From positions 868,001-932,000 of the forward strand of contig OY970376.1 of the NCBI GenBank assembly GCA_963718755.1: a stretch of DNA of 64,000 nucleotides, in the 5' to 3' direction. Below are positions 58,170 to 64,000 of the stretch, piece after piece (position 1 is the first letter of the stretch; every line of letters starts with the position of its first letter). The notes below the pieces were generated by a model. The model saw only the letters and a program-made list of their open reading frames with translations, searched no databases and was not told where the DNA came from. The stretch is from VRUE01 sp963718755. GTDB lineage: Bacteria > Actinomycetota > Thermoleophilia > Solirubrobacterales > 70-9. The position numbers and the translations under genes are program-made.

Positions 58170-59222
58170 TCAGTTGCCCCTAGGGGGCACCGGCTGCCAT
58201 GCGATCACCGGACCGATCACGGTGCCGTCTTTTTCGGAGGCCTCGAAGCCTTCCGCGAGCTCGGTCTGGCGACGGCTGCTTACATCGATCGCGACAAGCG
58301 ACTGCTGGCCTTCGACCGCGACGAAGGCGGCGACCTTGCGCCCGTCCGAGGAGAAGACGCCGTTGGTCGTCGAGCCGTCGGGGAGCTGGGCGAGCTTGCG
58401 CGCCCGGCCCGGCCCGATCCGCTTAGACCAGAGACCCTGGTCGCGACGGAAGAGCAGGACGTTGCCGGGAGATACATCTTCGACGTAGGCGGAGCCGACG
58501 CCGGCGACGAGCGCCTTCGCTTTGCTGCCGTTGCGACGCATCGTGTAGACGTCGGCGTAGGCCGCCGGCCCTTCGCTGCTCTCGCCGCGGCTGAAGACGA
58601 TGCCGCCGGTGAAGTAGCGCGGCTTGAACTCGTCGACGCCGGTCCGCGTCAGCCGGGTCAGGCGAGCCCCCGACGGACGGATCGAGTAGAGGTCCTCAGT
58701 CGCATTGGGGCCGGGATCGCTGTCGCGGACGAAGACGATCGCCCGGCCGTCTGGTGAGAAGTCGGCCTGGTCGTCGTCGTCGGGGCCGCTGGTGAGGCCG
58801 TGGAGGCCACCGCCCAGAACCCTGACCGCGTAGAGATCAGCCGGGCCGTCATCGGTGGCACGGCGCTCGAAGACGACCCGCTTGCCGTCCGGTGAGACGA
58901 CCGGCGCCGAGTCGAGCCCCGCCCCGTTGGTCAGATGGCGCAGCCCGGAGCCGTCGGGGCGGACCGAGTAGAGATCTCCGCCACGGGCGAAGGTGATCGT
59001 CCTGCCGTCGGCCGAGAAGGCCGGTTCGGTGTCGGTGGGATCTTCGGTCAGCTGGTTCAGGTGCCCCGCTTTGACCGCGAAGAGGCCGCCTTTGGTCTCG
59101 CCGGCGACCGTCGTCGATTTGGAATAGACGACGGCCCGCGGTGAGGCCGCCAGAGCCGCGGTCGCCGAGGCGGCGAGCGCGAGCAGAGCGAGGACAGAGG
59201 TGAGTAGTGATCGGTAGCGCAT
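58170..59222 (-). CDS. Exported TolB-like (PD40) beta-propeller protein
   Basis: 350 residues from ATG 59222, behind GGAAAGGA; the longer open frame to 59354 has no better start. Signal peptide YRSLLTSVLALLALAASATAALA. At least five TolB/WD40-like PD40 repeats follow (EPAFSADGRTITFARGGDLYSVRPDG, APVVSPDGKRVVFERR, QADFSPDGRAIVFVRDSD, NGVFSSDGRKVAAFVAVEG). Such periplasmic or extracytoplasmic propellers scaffold other proteins. It lies between the kinase and FHA genes and could belong to the same sensing group. Confidence 0.85.
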   Translation of the reverse strand: MRYRSLLTSVLALLALAASATAALAASPRAVVYSKSTTVAGETKGGLFAVKAGHLNQLTEDPTDTEPAFSADGRTITFARGGDLYSVRPDGSGLRHLTNGAGLDSAPVVSPDGKRVVFERRATDDGPADLYAVRVLGGGLHGLTSGPDDDDQADFSPDGRAIVFVRDSDPGPNATEDLYSIRPSGARLTRLTRTGVDEFKPRYFTGGIVFSRGESSEGPAAYADVYTMRRNGSKAKALVAGVGSAYVEDVSPGNVLLFRRDQGLWSKRIGPGRARKLAQLPDGSTTNGVFSSDGRKVAAFVAVEGQQSLVAIDVSSRRQTELAEGFEASEKDGTVIGPVIAWQPVPPRGN

Positions 59223-59333
59223 GGCATTTCCTTTCCATCGTTGAACTTGCCCACCGATGGTCGGCCCGCCAGCCGTACGCGCCAACGACACCCGCGCCCC
59301 CCACCGGGCCACGTTTGGCCCGATGAAGGCCAT

Positions 59334-59377
59334 CGAGACTGCACTTTCCGCCATATAGGCGGGTAACTGCAGTCTCG
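59334..59377. repeat. 44-bp palindromic element upstream of the TolB-like gene
   Basis: Ends CGAGACTGCA (59334-59343) and TGCAGTCTCG (59368-59377) are perfect; an inner stem CCGCC/GGCGG flanks the loop ATATA. It sits 2 bp after the FHA gene stop on the minus strand, so it may end that transcript. The CATATAGG centre resembles the CATATGG centre of the 52-bp family. Confidence 0.75.
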
Positions 59378-59379
59378 AA

Positions 59380-59964
59380 CTACTGCGACCGGTCGAGGCC
59401 TAGCTCGATCACGCGGGCGGCGATCAGGCGCGGGCGCTCGCGACCGGCGTCGCCGCTGACTTCGAGCTTGGCGGCGAGCGCGTCGAGGCGGCGCTGGGCG
59501 GTGCGCTCACTTACATGCAGCGCCTCGGCTAGCTCGGCACGGGTGGCGGGACGGCCTGCGAAGGCCCCCTCGCTGCGGTAGGGCACGACAAGGGCGGCGG
59601 CGGTCGCCCGCTCCTCCTCGCTCAGCGCGACCGATGGCTCACTTGCCGCCACCGTCGCCCCCGCCCTACCGGGGACGGGGTCCGAGATTTCGAGCCGATA
59701 ATCCCCCACGGTCAACACGTCACCATCACGGAGGCGGCGCGGCCGGTCGAGCGGCTCACCGTTCAGCGCCGTGCCGTTGCGGCTGTCGAGGTCGGTTGCC
59801 ATCAGAACGCCGCCGCGGCCGGCGACCTCGAGGTGGTGCCAGGAGACCGCCTCGTCGTCGATCGTCACGTCTGCCTGCGGATCGCGGCCGACGGTCGTCC
59901 GCTCCCCGAGCGGGAACGAGCGCGGCTCGCCGCCTCTTCCCGTAAGCCATAGTCGCGCATCCAT
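59380..59964 (-). CDS. FHA-domain protein with C-terminal winged/HTH region
   Basis: 194 residues from ATG 59964 (MDARLWLTG). The FHA domain covers residues about 5-95: RTTVGRDPQADVTIDDEAVSWHHLEVAG and DLDSRNGTALNGEPL, with the phosphothreonine-binding Arg, Ser, His and Asn positions (GRDP, SWHH, SRNGT). The C-terminal part TRAELAEALHVSERTAQRRLDALAAKLEV is a clear HTH. So it probably turns a phospho-threonine signal from a kinase (the 56261 gene) into DNA binding. Confidence 0.87.
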   Translation of the reverse strand: MDARLWLTGRGGEPRSFPLGERTTVGRDPQADVTIDDEAVSWHHLEVAGRGGVLMATDLDSRNGTALNGEPLDRPRRLRDGDVLTVGDYRLEISDPVPGRAGATVAASEPSVALSEEERATAAALVVPYRSEGAFAGRPATRAELAEALHVSERTAQRRLDALAAKLEVSGDAGRERPRLIAARVIELGLDRSQ

Positions 59965-59977
59965 CCGCGCGAGCATA

Positions 59978-60029
59978 GGACGTGCCGTCACTTAGGTGCC
60001 CATATGGGTGCACAAGTGACGGCACGTCC
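59978..60029. repeat. 52-bp palindromic element, copy 3
   Basis: 16-bp perfect arms GGACGTGCCGTCACTT (59978-59993) and complement (60014-60029), with a second palindrome CCCATATGGG in the loop. The first 17 bases are identical to copy 1 at 44102. It lies in the divergent gap between the FHA gene and rpiA, covering where their promoters would be expected. Confidence 0.9.
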
Positions 60030-60044
60030 CTAGAGTGCGGCGCC

Positions 60045-60692
60045 GTGGGAGCTGACGAGGAGAAGCGCATCGCCGCCGAAGCGGCGGCGGAGCTGGTCGA
60101 GGACGGGATGACCGTCGGACTCGGCACCGGCTCGACCGTCGCCCACCTGCTGCCGGCGATCGCCCGCCGTGGCCTCAGCGGCATCCGCTGCGTGGCCACC
60201 TCGGTCGCCACCGAGGAACAGGCTCGCGAGCTGGGGATCCCGGTGGAGGAGTTCAGCGAGCTGGAGCGGCTCGAGATCGCGATCGACGGCACCGATCAGG
60301 TGACTCCGGACGGCTGGCTGATCAAGGGCGGCGGCGCTGCCCATCAGCGCGAGAAGATCGTCGCCGCAGCGGCCGAGCGCTTCGTCGTGATCGCCGATTC
60401 GAGCAAGCCGGTGGATTCCCTGACACCCCCCGTACCGCTGGAGCTGCTCGCCTTCGGCCTGCGCTCGACCCTCGCCCGCCTCGGCCCGGAGGTCGAGTTG
60501 CGCGACGCGCCCCGCAGCCCCGACGCCGGCGCGATCGCCGACTACCGCGGCGCGATCGGCGACCCCGCCGCCCTCGCCGCGAGGCTCGACGCCGACCCCG
60601 GCGTCTCCTCGCACGGCCTCTTTCCCCCGGTTATGGTGAGCGACGTGCTGGTCGGGGCAGGCGACTCAGTCGAGCACTTGAAGCTGAGCTAG
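60045..60692 (+). CDS. rpiA: Ribose-5-phosphate isomerase A
   Basis: 215 residues from GTG 60045; an upstream in-frame ATG at 59982 lies in the palindrome and is rejected. Family motifs: GLGTGSTVAHLLPAI, CVATSVATEEQARELGIPV, IDGTDQV (catalytic Asp) and IKGGGAAHQREKIVAAAA. The C-terminus SSHGLFPPVMVSDVLVG matches the usual NHGLF block. It interconverts ribose-5-P and ribulose-5-P, completing the pentose phosphate set with tkt, tal, pgl and gnd in this window. Confidence 0.93.
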   Translation: MGADEEKRIAAEAAAELVEDGMTVGLGTGSTVAHLLPAIARRGLSGIRCVATSVATEEQARELGIPVEEFSELERLEIAIDGTDQVTPDGWLIKGGGAAHQREKIVAAAAERFVVIADSSKPVDSLTPPVPLELLAFGLRSTLARLGPEVELRDAPRSPDAGAIADYRGAIGDPAALAARLDADPGVSSHGLFPPVMVSDVLVGAGDSVEHLKLS

Positions 60693-60726
60693 CCTCACCG
60701 TTCTCACCGACTTACGAGGAGACCAG

Positions 60727-62091
60727 ATGACCGACTTCACCGGGCTGGACATAGCCGGCCGAATTGCCACCTCCGACGACCCCGACTGGGATCAGGCGCG
60801 GACCGCTTGGAACCTCGCCGCCGACCAGCGGCCGGATGCCGTCGTCTTCGCCGGGGGCGCCGACGACATCGTGGCGACGGTGCGCTTCGCGGTCGAGAAC
60901 CGGCTCAAGGTTGCCGCCCAGGGGACCGGCCACGGCGCCGCACCACTGGCGGCGCTCGATGACACCATCCTGGTCAAGACCGAGCGGATGCGGGGGGTCG
61001 AGGTCGATCCCGACGCACGCACGGCCCGAGCCGAGGCAGGCGTCTGGGGGGCAGAGCTGGGCCAGGCGGCCGGCGAGCACGGCCTCAGCTTCCTTCCCGG
61101 TTCCTCACCCGACGTCGGCCTGACCGGCTACACGCTCGGCGGCGGCCTCAGCTGGCTCGGGCGCCGCCACGGCTTCGCCTGCAACCGGGTCACGGCGATC
61201 GAGCTGGTCGACGCAAAGGGCGAGCTCCGCACGGTCGATGCCGACAACGACGCGGACCTCTTCTGGGCCCTGCGCGGAGGGGGTGGCGGCTACGCCGTGG
61301 TTGTTGCCCTGCAGGTGGAATTGCTGCCGATCGCCGAGGTCTACGCCGGCGCCCTGCTCTTCCCGGCGGAGGTCGGCGCCGAGGCTGTACGCACCTACCG
61401 CGACTGGGCGGCCGGCGTGCCCGAGGAGGTCAGCTCAGTCGTCCGCTTCCTCACGCCGCCCCCTATCCCCGACGTGCCAGAGCCGCTGCGCGGCACGCCG
61501 CTGCTGACGATCGGCGCCGCCTGCATCGGTGGCCAGGCCGAGGGCGAAGCGACGATCGCGCCGCTGCGGGAGATCGGCGAGGCGATCATGGACACCTTCG
61601 AGTGGATGCCAACCGCCGGTCTGAGCAGGATCCACATGGACCCCGAGAACCCGGTTCCAGGGGTCGGCGAGGGGATGACGATCCGCGACCTGCCCGACGA
61701 GGCGATCGACGCGTTCGCCTCGGTCGCCGGACCCGGATCGGGCTCGCCCCTGCTGCTCAGCGAGCTGCGCCACCTCGGCGGCGCCCTGGGGCGACCCGCC
61801 GAGAACAGCGGCGCCCTCTCCCACCTCGACGCCGGCTTCGTCATGTACAGCGTCGGCATGCCGATGACGCCGGAGCTGGCCGAGGCCATCCCCGCCCACC
61901 TGAAGCGGATCGAGGAGACGATGAGCCCCTGGGCGGCCGGCGGCGGCTACTACAACTTCGTCGAGGGACCGTGCGACGTCGACGCAATCCTGCCGCCCGA
62001 CGTCTGCGACCGGCTCGGCGAGGTCAAGCGCAAGTGGGACCCCGACGGCCGCATCGTCGCCAACCACGCGGTCTCGCTGGGCGAGGCCTGA
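60727..62091 (+). CDS. FAD-linked oxidase (VAO/BBE, berberine-bridge-like)
   Basis: 454 residues. The FAD-binding domain has VAAQGTGHGAAPL, with H69 the likely 8-alpha covalent histidine, SSPDVGLTGYTLGGGLSWLGRRHGFACN (the PCMH core), and ELVDAKGELRTVDADNDADLFWALRGGGGGYAVV. A BBE-type C-terminus follows (YYNFVEGPCD...VKRKWDPDGRI). There is no second linking Cys at the usual place, so a singly linked FAD is expected. Substrate unknown. RBS GAGGAG. It starts 34 bp after rpiA. Confidence 0.88.
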   Translation: MTDFTGLDIAGRIATSDDPDWDQARTAWNLAADQRPDAVVFAGGADDIVATVRFAVENRLKVAAQGTGHGAAPLAALDDTILVKTERMRGVEVDPDARTARAEAGVWGAELGQAAGEHGLSFLPGSSPDVGLTGYTLGGGLSWLGRRHGFACNRVTAIELVDAKGELRTVDADNDADLFWALRGGGGGYAVVVALQVELLPIAEVYAGALLFPAEVGAEAVRTYRDWAAGVPEEVSSVVRFLTPPPIPDVPEPLRGTPLLTIGAACIGGQAEGEATIAPLREIGEAIMDTFEWMPTAGLSRIHMDPENPVPGVGEGMTIRDLPDEAIDAFASVAGPGSGSPLLLSELRHLGGALGRPAENSGALSHLDAGFVMYSVGMPMTPELAEAIPAHLKRIEETMSPWAAGGGYYNFVEGPCDVDAILPPDVCDRLGEVKRKWDPDGRIVANHAVSLGEA

Positions 62092-62107
62092 GCCGCACAA
62101 GCGGCCC

Positions 62108-62644
62108 TCAGCCCACCAGGGACTTCAACTTCCCCACGACCGGATCGTCCTCGCTGACCAGATCGGCGATCGTCGCTGCAGCGTCCTCGATGTCCTCGGG
62201 AGTTGCGATCGCGACCGCCTCGATGTCGGCCCAGTCCTTGGTGCGGTCGAAGAACGCCTTGAAGATGACCAGCGAAGCGCAGTCGAGCACCGGGATTTCG
62301 CGACCCTCGAGCCGAACCCATACGACCGACGAGGCAACGGCATCGTGCAGCGGGATGTTGTTGAGGAAGACGTCGATCGGGGTTCCGTCCCAATCCAACC
62401 GAGCCTGACCGTCGCGCCTTACCTTGGCGACGTCCTTCCTCCTGACCCGAACCCCCGGCGGTAGGGAGGCGAGAACGGACTCGGCCTTCGACGCGTCGAC
62501 GAAGATGTTGACGTCGAGGTCGCGAGTCCCTCGCGGCTCCTCGACGCAGTAGGCAAGCGCGATCGCGCCACCGAATGCATGGGCGAGGCCGGCCTCAGCG
62601 AGGGAGTCGTGAATCGAGAACAGCTTTTCGACCAGCTCGCTCAT
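62108..62644 (-). CDS. Nucleotidyltransferase-fold toxin candidate (AbiEii/MenA-like)
   Basis: 178 residues. The nucleotidyltransferase signature is GG(25-26) then D42xD44 in AHAFGGAIALAYCVEEPRGTRDLDVNIF; a further acidic strand is in GTPIDVFL. It ends in helices (DCASLVIFKAFFDRTKDWADIEAVA). It is coupled (ATGA) behind an XRE-type gene, the antitoxin layout of AbiE-like or MNT-type toxin-antitoxin pairs. Activity, probably transfer of nucleotides to tRNA or protein, is inferred from the family. Confidence 0.78.
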   Translation of the reverse strand: MSELVEKLFSIHDSLAEAGLAHAFGGAIALAYCVEEPRGTRDLDVNIFVDASKAESVLASLPPGVRVRRKDVAKVRRDGQARLDWDGTPIDVFLNNIPLHDAVASSVVWVRLEGREIPVLDCASLVIFKAFFDRTKDWADIEAVAIATPEDIEDAAATIADLVSEDDPVVGKLKSLVG

Positions 62645-62961
62645 CCAGCCAGCCCCCCCTTGGCAACCCGATCGGGCAAATGTGGATAGCCGAGCTCGGG
62701 CCGGGGGCGGAACGGAAGCGCCTCGGCGAGCTCGAGAACCTGAACGAGGATCTTGCTCGCCCGATCGACGTCGACTGGAGGCTCGCGCGGCGCCAGCTTC
62801 AGTTGGAAACCGCCGGCAGCGGCCAACCGCCCGAGCGCATCCGCCCCAGGCTCCCGCTTGCCGCGAACGTAGGCGTTGACGACCGACCGCGGCATCCCGG
62901 CCCTGCGCGCAAGCTCCGCCTGGCTGAGGCCGCTGCGCCTGAGGATTTCCCTCGCTTCCAT
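62641..62961 (-). CDS. XRE-family HTH antitoxin candidate
   Basis: 106 residues from ATG 62961 (EAREILRRSGLSQAELARRAGMPRSVVNAYVRGKREPGADALGRLAAAGGFQL), a Cro/CI HTH at residues 2-50. The ATG at 62997 would read through the operator palindrome, so the shorter form is preferred. Its TGA overlaps the nucleotidyltransferase start. The pair is probably autoregulated through the palindrome just upstream. Confidence 0.82.
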   Translation of the reverse strand: MEAREILRRSGLSQAELARRAGMPRSVVNAYVRGKREPGADALGRLAAAGGFQLKLAPREPPVDVDRASKILVQVLELAEALPFRPRPELGYPHLPDRVAKGGLAG

Positions 62962-62970
62962 CTGAGAGAA

Positions 62971-62990
62971 TGTTAGCGAATTCGCTAACA
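62971..62990. promoter_or_regulatory. Operator palindrome of the XRE/nucleotidyltransferase pair
   Basis: A perfect 20-bp palindrome TGTTAGCGAATTCGCTAACA lies 9 bp upstream of the XRE start. An XRE dimer is the likely binder, giving autorepression of the toxin-antitoxin pair. It also lies close to the pgl stop (63005). Confidence 0.7.
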
Positions 62991-63004
62991 GGCGCAACTT
63001 CGGA

Positions 63005-63682
63005 TCAGCCAGCCCCGCCCGCAGCGGCCTCGTCGGCGACGAGAATCATGTTGTCGTTCTCGACCCGGCCGGCTGGGATCGAGGTGTCGCCGGCGAGCAG
63101 CTTGGCCAGCGGCTCGCGCACACCCTCGCCGAGGGTCAGCCAGAGGATCTGGCGGGCTGCCCGCAATGCCGGGTAGGTGAGGGTCATGCGGCGATGGCCC
63201 TGGTAAATGCCATCGGTCATCGCGACGCGGCGGTCCTCGACGTCGAGCACCGAGTCGCCGGGCACCAGAGAGGCGGTGTGACCGTCTGGCCCGAGGCCGA
63301 GGTGGACGAGGTCGAACCGCTCCGGAATGTGCACTTCGTACTCGGCGGCGGAGAGTTCGAGATCGCGGCTCGTCACCGGCATCGGCCGCAGGGCGGCCTG
63401 GTGATCGAGCGAGAGCATCTGCACCAGGTGGGTGAGGTTGCGTGACTCATCGCCAGGCGGAGCGACGCGCTCGTCGACCTGGTAGATGTGCGTCTGCTCC
63501 CAGGGCATCCCCTCCATTTCGCCGAGCAGGCCGATCATCGCCCAGGGCGTCTTGCCGCCGCTGAGCGCGAGGTTGAACTCGCCCCGTGCCTCGACAGCCT
63601 CGCGGCCTGCCGCTGCAACAACCTCGGCCGCTTGGCGGGATGCCGCCCTGTCATCGGGCCGGATCTTGGTCTCGATCGCCAT
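63005..63682 (-). CDS. pgl: 6-phosphogluconolactonase
   Basis: 225 residues. EFNLALSGGKTPWAMIGLLGE, WEQTHIYQVDERVAPPGDESRN, FDLVHLGLGPDGHTASLVPGD (catalytic His and neighbours) and the C-terminal RRMTLTYPALRAARQILWLTLG are the SOL/DevB family blocks. It hydrolyses 6-phosphogluconolactone in the oxidative pentose phosphate pathway. It follows gnd by 26 bp on the same strand; the toxin-antitoxin pair has been placed just downstream. Confidence 0.94.
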   Translation of the reverse strand: MAIETKIRPDDRAASRQAAEVVAAAGREAVEARGEFNLALSGGKTPWAMIGLLGEMEGMPWEQTHIYQVDERVAPPGDESRNLTHLVQMLSLDHQAALRPMPVTSRDLELSAAEYEVHIPERFDLVHLGLGPDGHTASLVPGDSVLDVEDRRVAMTDGIYQGHRRMTLTYPALRAARQILWLTLGEGVREPLAKLLAGDTSIPAGRVENDNMILVADEAAAGGAG

Positions 63683-63708
63683 CGGGGTCCCCTATCCAGT
63701 CGCCCGGA

Positions 63709-64000
63709 CTAGGGCGCCTTCTCGTCGTGGCCGCCGAACTGTTTGCGCATCGCCGACAGCACCTTGTCGCCGAAATCGTCGAGCCCGCGCGAGTAGAAGC
63801 GCTCGTACAGTGCCGTGGTCAGCACCGGCGCCGGCACACCCTCGTCGATCGCCGCGATCGAGGTCCAGCGGCCCTCACCGGAGTCGGAGACGCGGCCGGA
63901 GAAATCGGAGAGATCGGAGGATTCCTGCATCGCCGCGGCGGTCAGGTCGAGCAGCCAGGAGCCGACCACGCTGCCGCGCCGCCAGACCTCGGCAACCTCG
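63709..64000 (-). CDS. gnd: 6-phosphogluconate dehydrogenase, decarboxylating (C-terminal part)
   Basis: Only about 96 C-terminal residues are in the window (EVAEVWRRGSVVGSWLLDLTAAAM...DFSGRVSDSGEGRWTSIAAIDEGVPAPVLTTALYERFYSRGLDDFGDKVLSAMRKQFGGHDEKAP). VWRRGSVVGSWLLDL and SGEGRWTSIAAIDEGVPAPVLTTALYERF are the all-helical dimerisation domain of the short (YqeC/GndA-like) class, with S-G-E-G-R-W contacting substrate. The gene continues beyond base 64000. Confidence 0.93.
   Translation of the reverse strand, partial: EVAEVWRRGSVVGSWLLDLTAAAMQESSDLSDFSGRVSDSGEGRWTSIAAIDEGVPAPVLTTALYERFYSRGLDDFGDKVLSAMRKQFGGHDEKAP

Noticed and set aside
1..64000. CRISPR arrays, rRNA genes, insertion sequences or prophage genes
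   Set aside because: No regularly spaced direct repeats, rRNA segments, transposases, integrases or phage structural genes were recognised by reading both strands.

Overview
The window is high-GC chromosomal DNA from an actinomycete. My best guess is the Thermoleophilia (Solirubrobacterales or a relative). The reasons are the dense gene packing with many ATGA and GTGA start/stop overlaps, a mycobacterial-type LexA box, an Rv2578c-like radical SAM protein, an F420-type deazaflavin reductase, a type IB GTP cyclohydrolase, very long secreted beta-propeller proteins, and four tRNA genes without an encoded CCA. No CRISPR array, rRNA operon, prophage or transposase gene was recognised. The taxonomic call is inference from gene content.

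Layout. 1-2.1 kb: end of a peptide ABC importer operon (permease, fused double ATPase). 2.1-4.3 kb: DNA ligase converging on a LexA-boxed radical SAM repair-type protein, followed by a small leader-like transcript with a terminator. 4.5-10.9 kb: nucleotide metabolism (duplicated dCTP deaminase, YtoQ), three TetR and one MerR regulator, and an SDR. 10.9-11.7 kb: a PD-(D/E)XK nuclease frame running through tRNA-Tyr into an AbrB-like domain. 11.7-18.3 kb: housekeeping genes (primary sigma factor, FolE2, PgsA, MMPL transporter). 18.3-22.5 kb: two related winged-helix regulators around a family-5 uracil-DNA glycosylase, an MccB-like adenylating enzyme, a lipoprotein and tRNA-Thr. 22.6-25.2 kb: a two-gene module of a 2TM protein and a TIR-like/EgtD-like methyltransferase fusion. 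25.4-36.3 kb: mainly exported proteins (lipoprotein, RTX-like protein, two giant secreted proteins, collagen-like protein), with a PLD-family protein and a methyltransferase. 36.7-43.3 kb: two tRNA-Ser genes, a cellulose-synthase-like glycosyltransferase with a PilZ-like tail, TadA, subtilisin, USP and an MBL hydrolase. 43.4-48.2 kb: a large membrane protein, then a divergent lipid pair (desaturase and cyclopropane synthase). 48.3-56.2 kb: one compact minus-strand operon tkt-tal-pgi-cydA-cydB-HAD. 56.3-60 kb: Ser/Thr kinase with an extracellular propeller, a TolB-like protein and an FHA-HTH protein. 60-64 kb: rpiA, a flavoprotein, an XRE/nucleotidyltransferase toxin-antitoxin pair, pgl and gnd.

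How it fits together. The right end is a pentose-phosphate-pathway neighbourhood (gnd, pgl, rpiA, tkt, tal, pgi) physically joined to the cytochrome bd oxidase genes. The left half is rich in DNA repair and nucleotide hygiene (ligase, SplB-like radical SAM protein, dCTP deaminase, UDG).

The most unusual layer lies across genes rather than within one: at least a dozen long inverted repeats. They include a 52-bp palindrome family with three copies of identical length (one inside a reading frame), a larger 105-113-bp family in two convergent gaps flanking the lipid pair, and single palindromes that supply the C-terminus of CydA, the Dcd/YtoQ junction and a loop of a membrane protein. These look like small dispersed hairpin elements. 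The best candidates for undescribed protein systems are the TIR-like methyltransferase/2TM pair beside tRNA-Thr and the nuclease/tRNA/AbrB frame.
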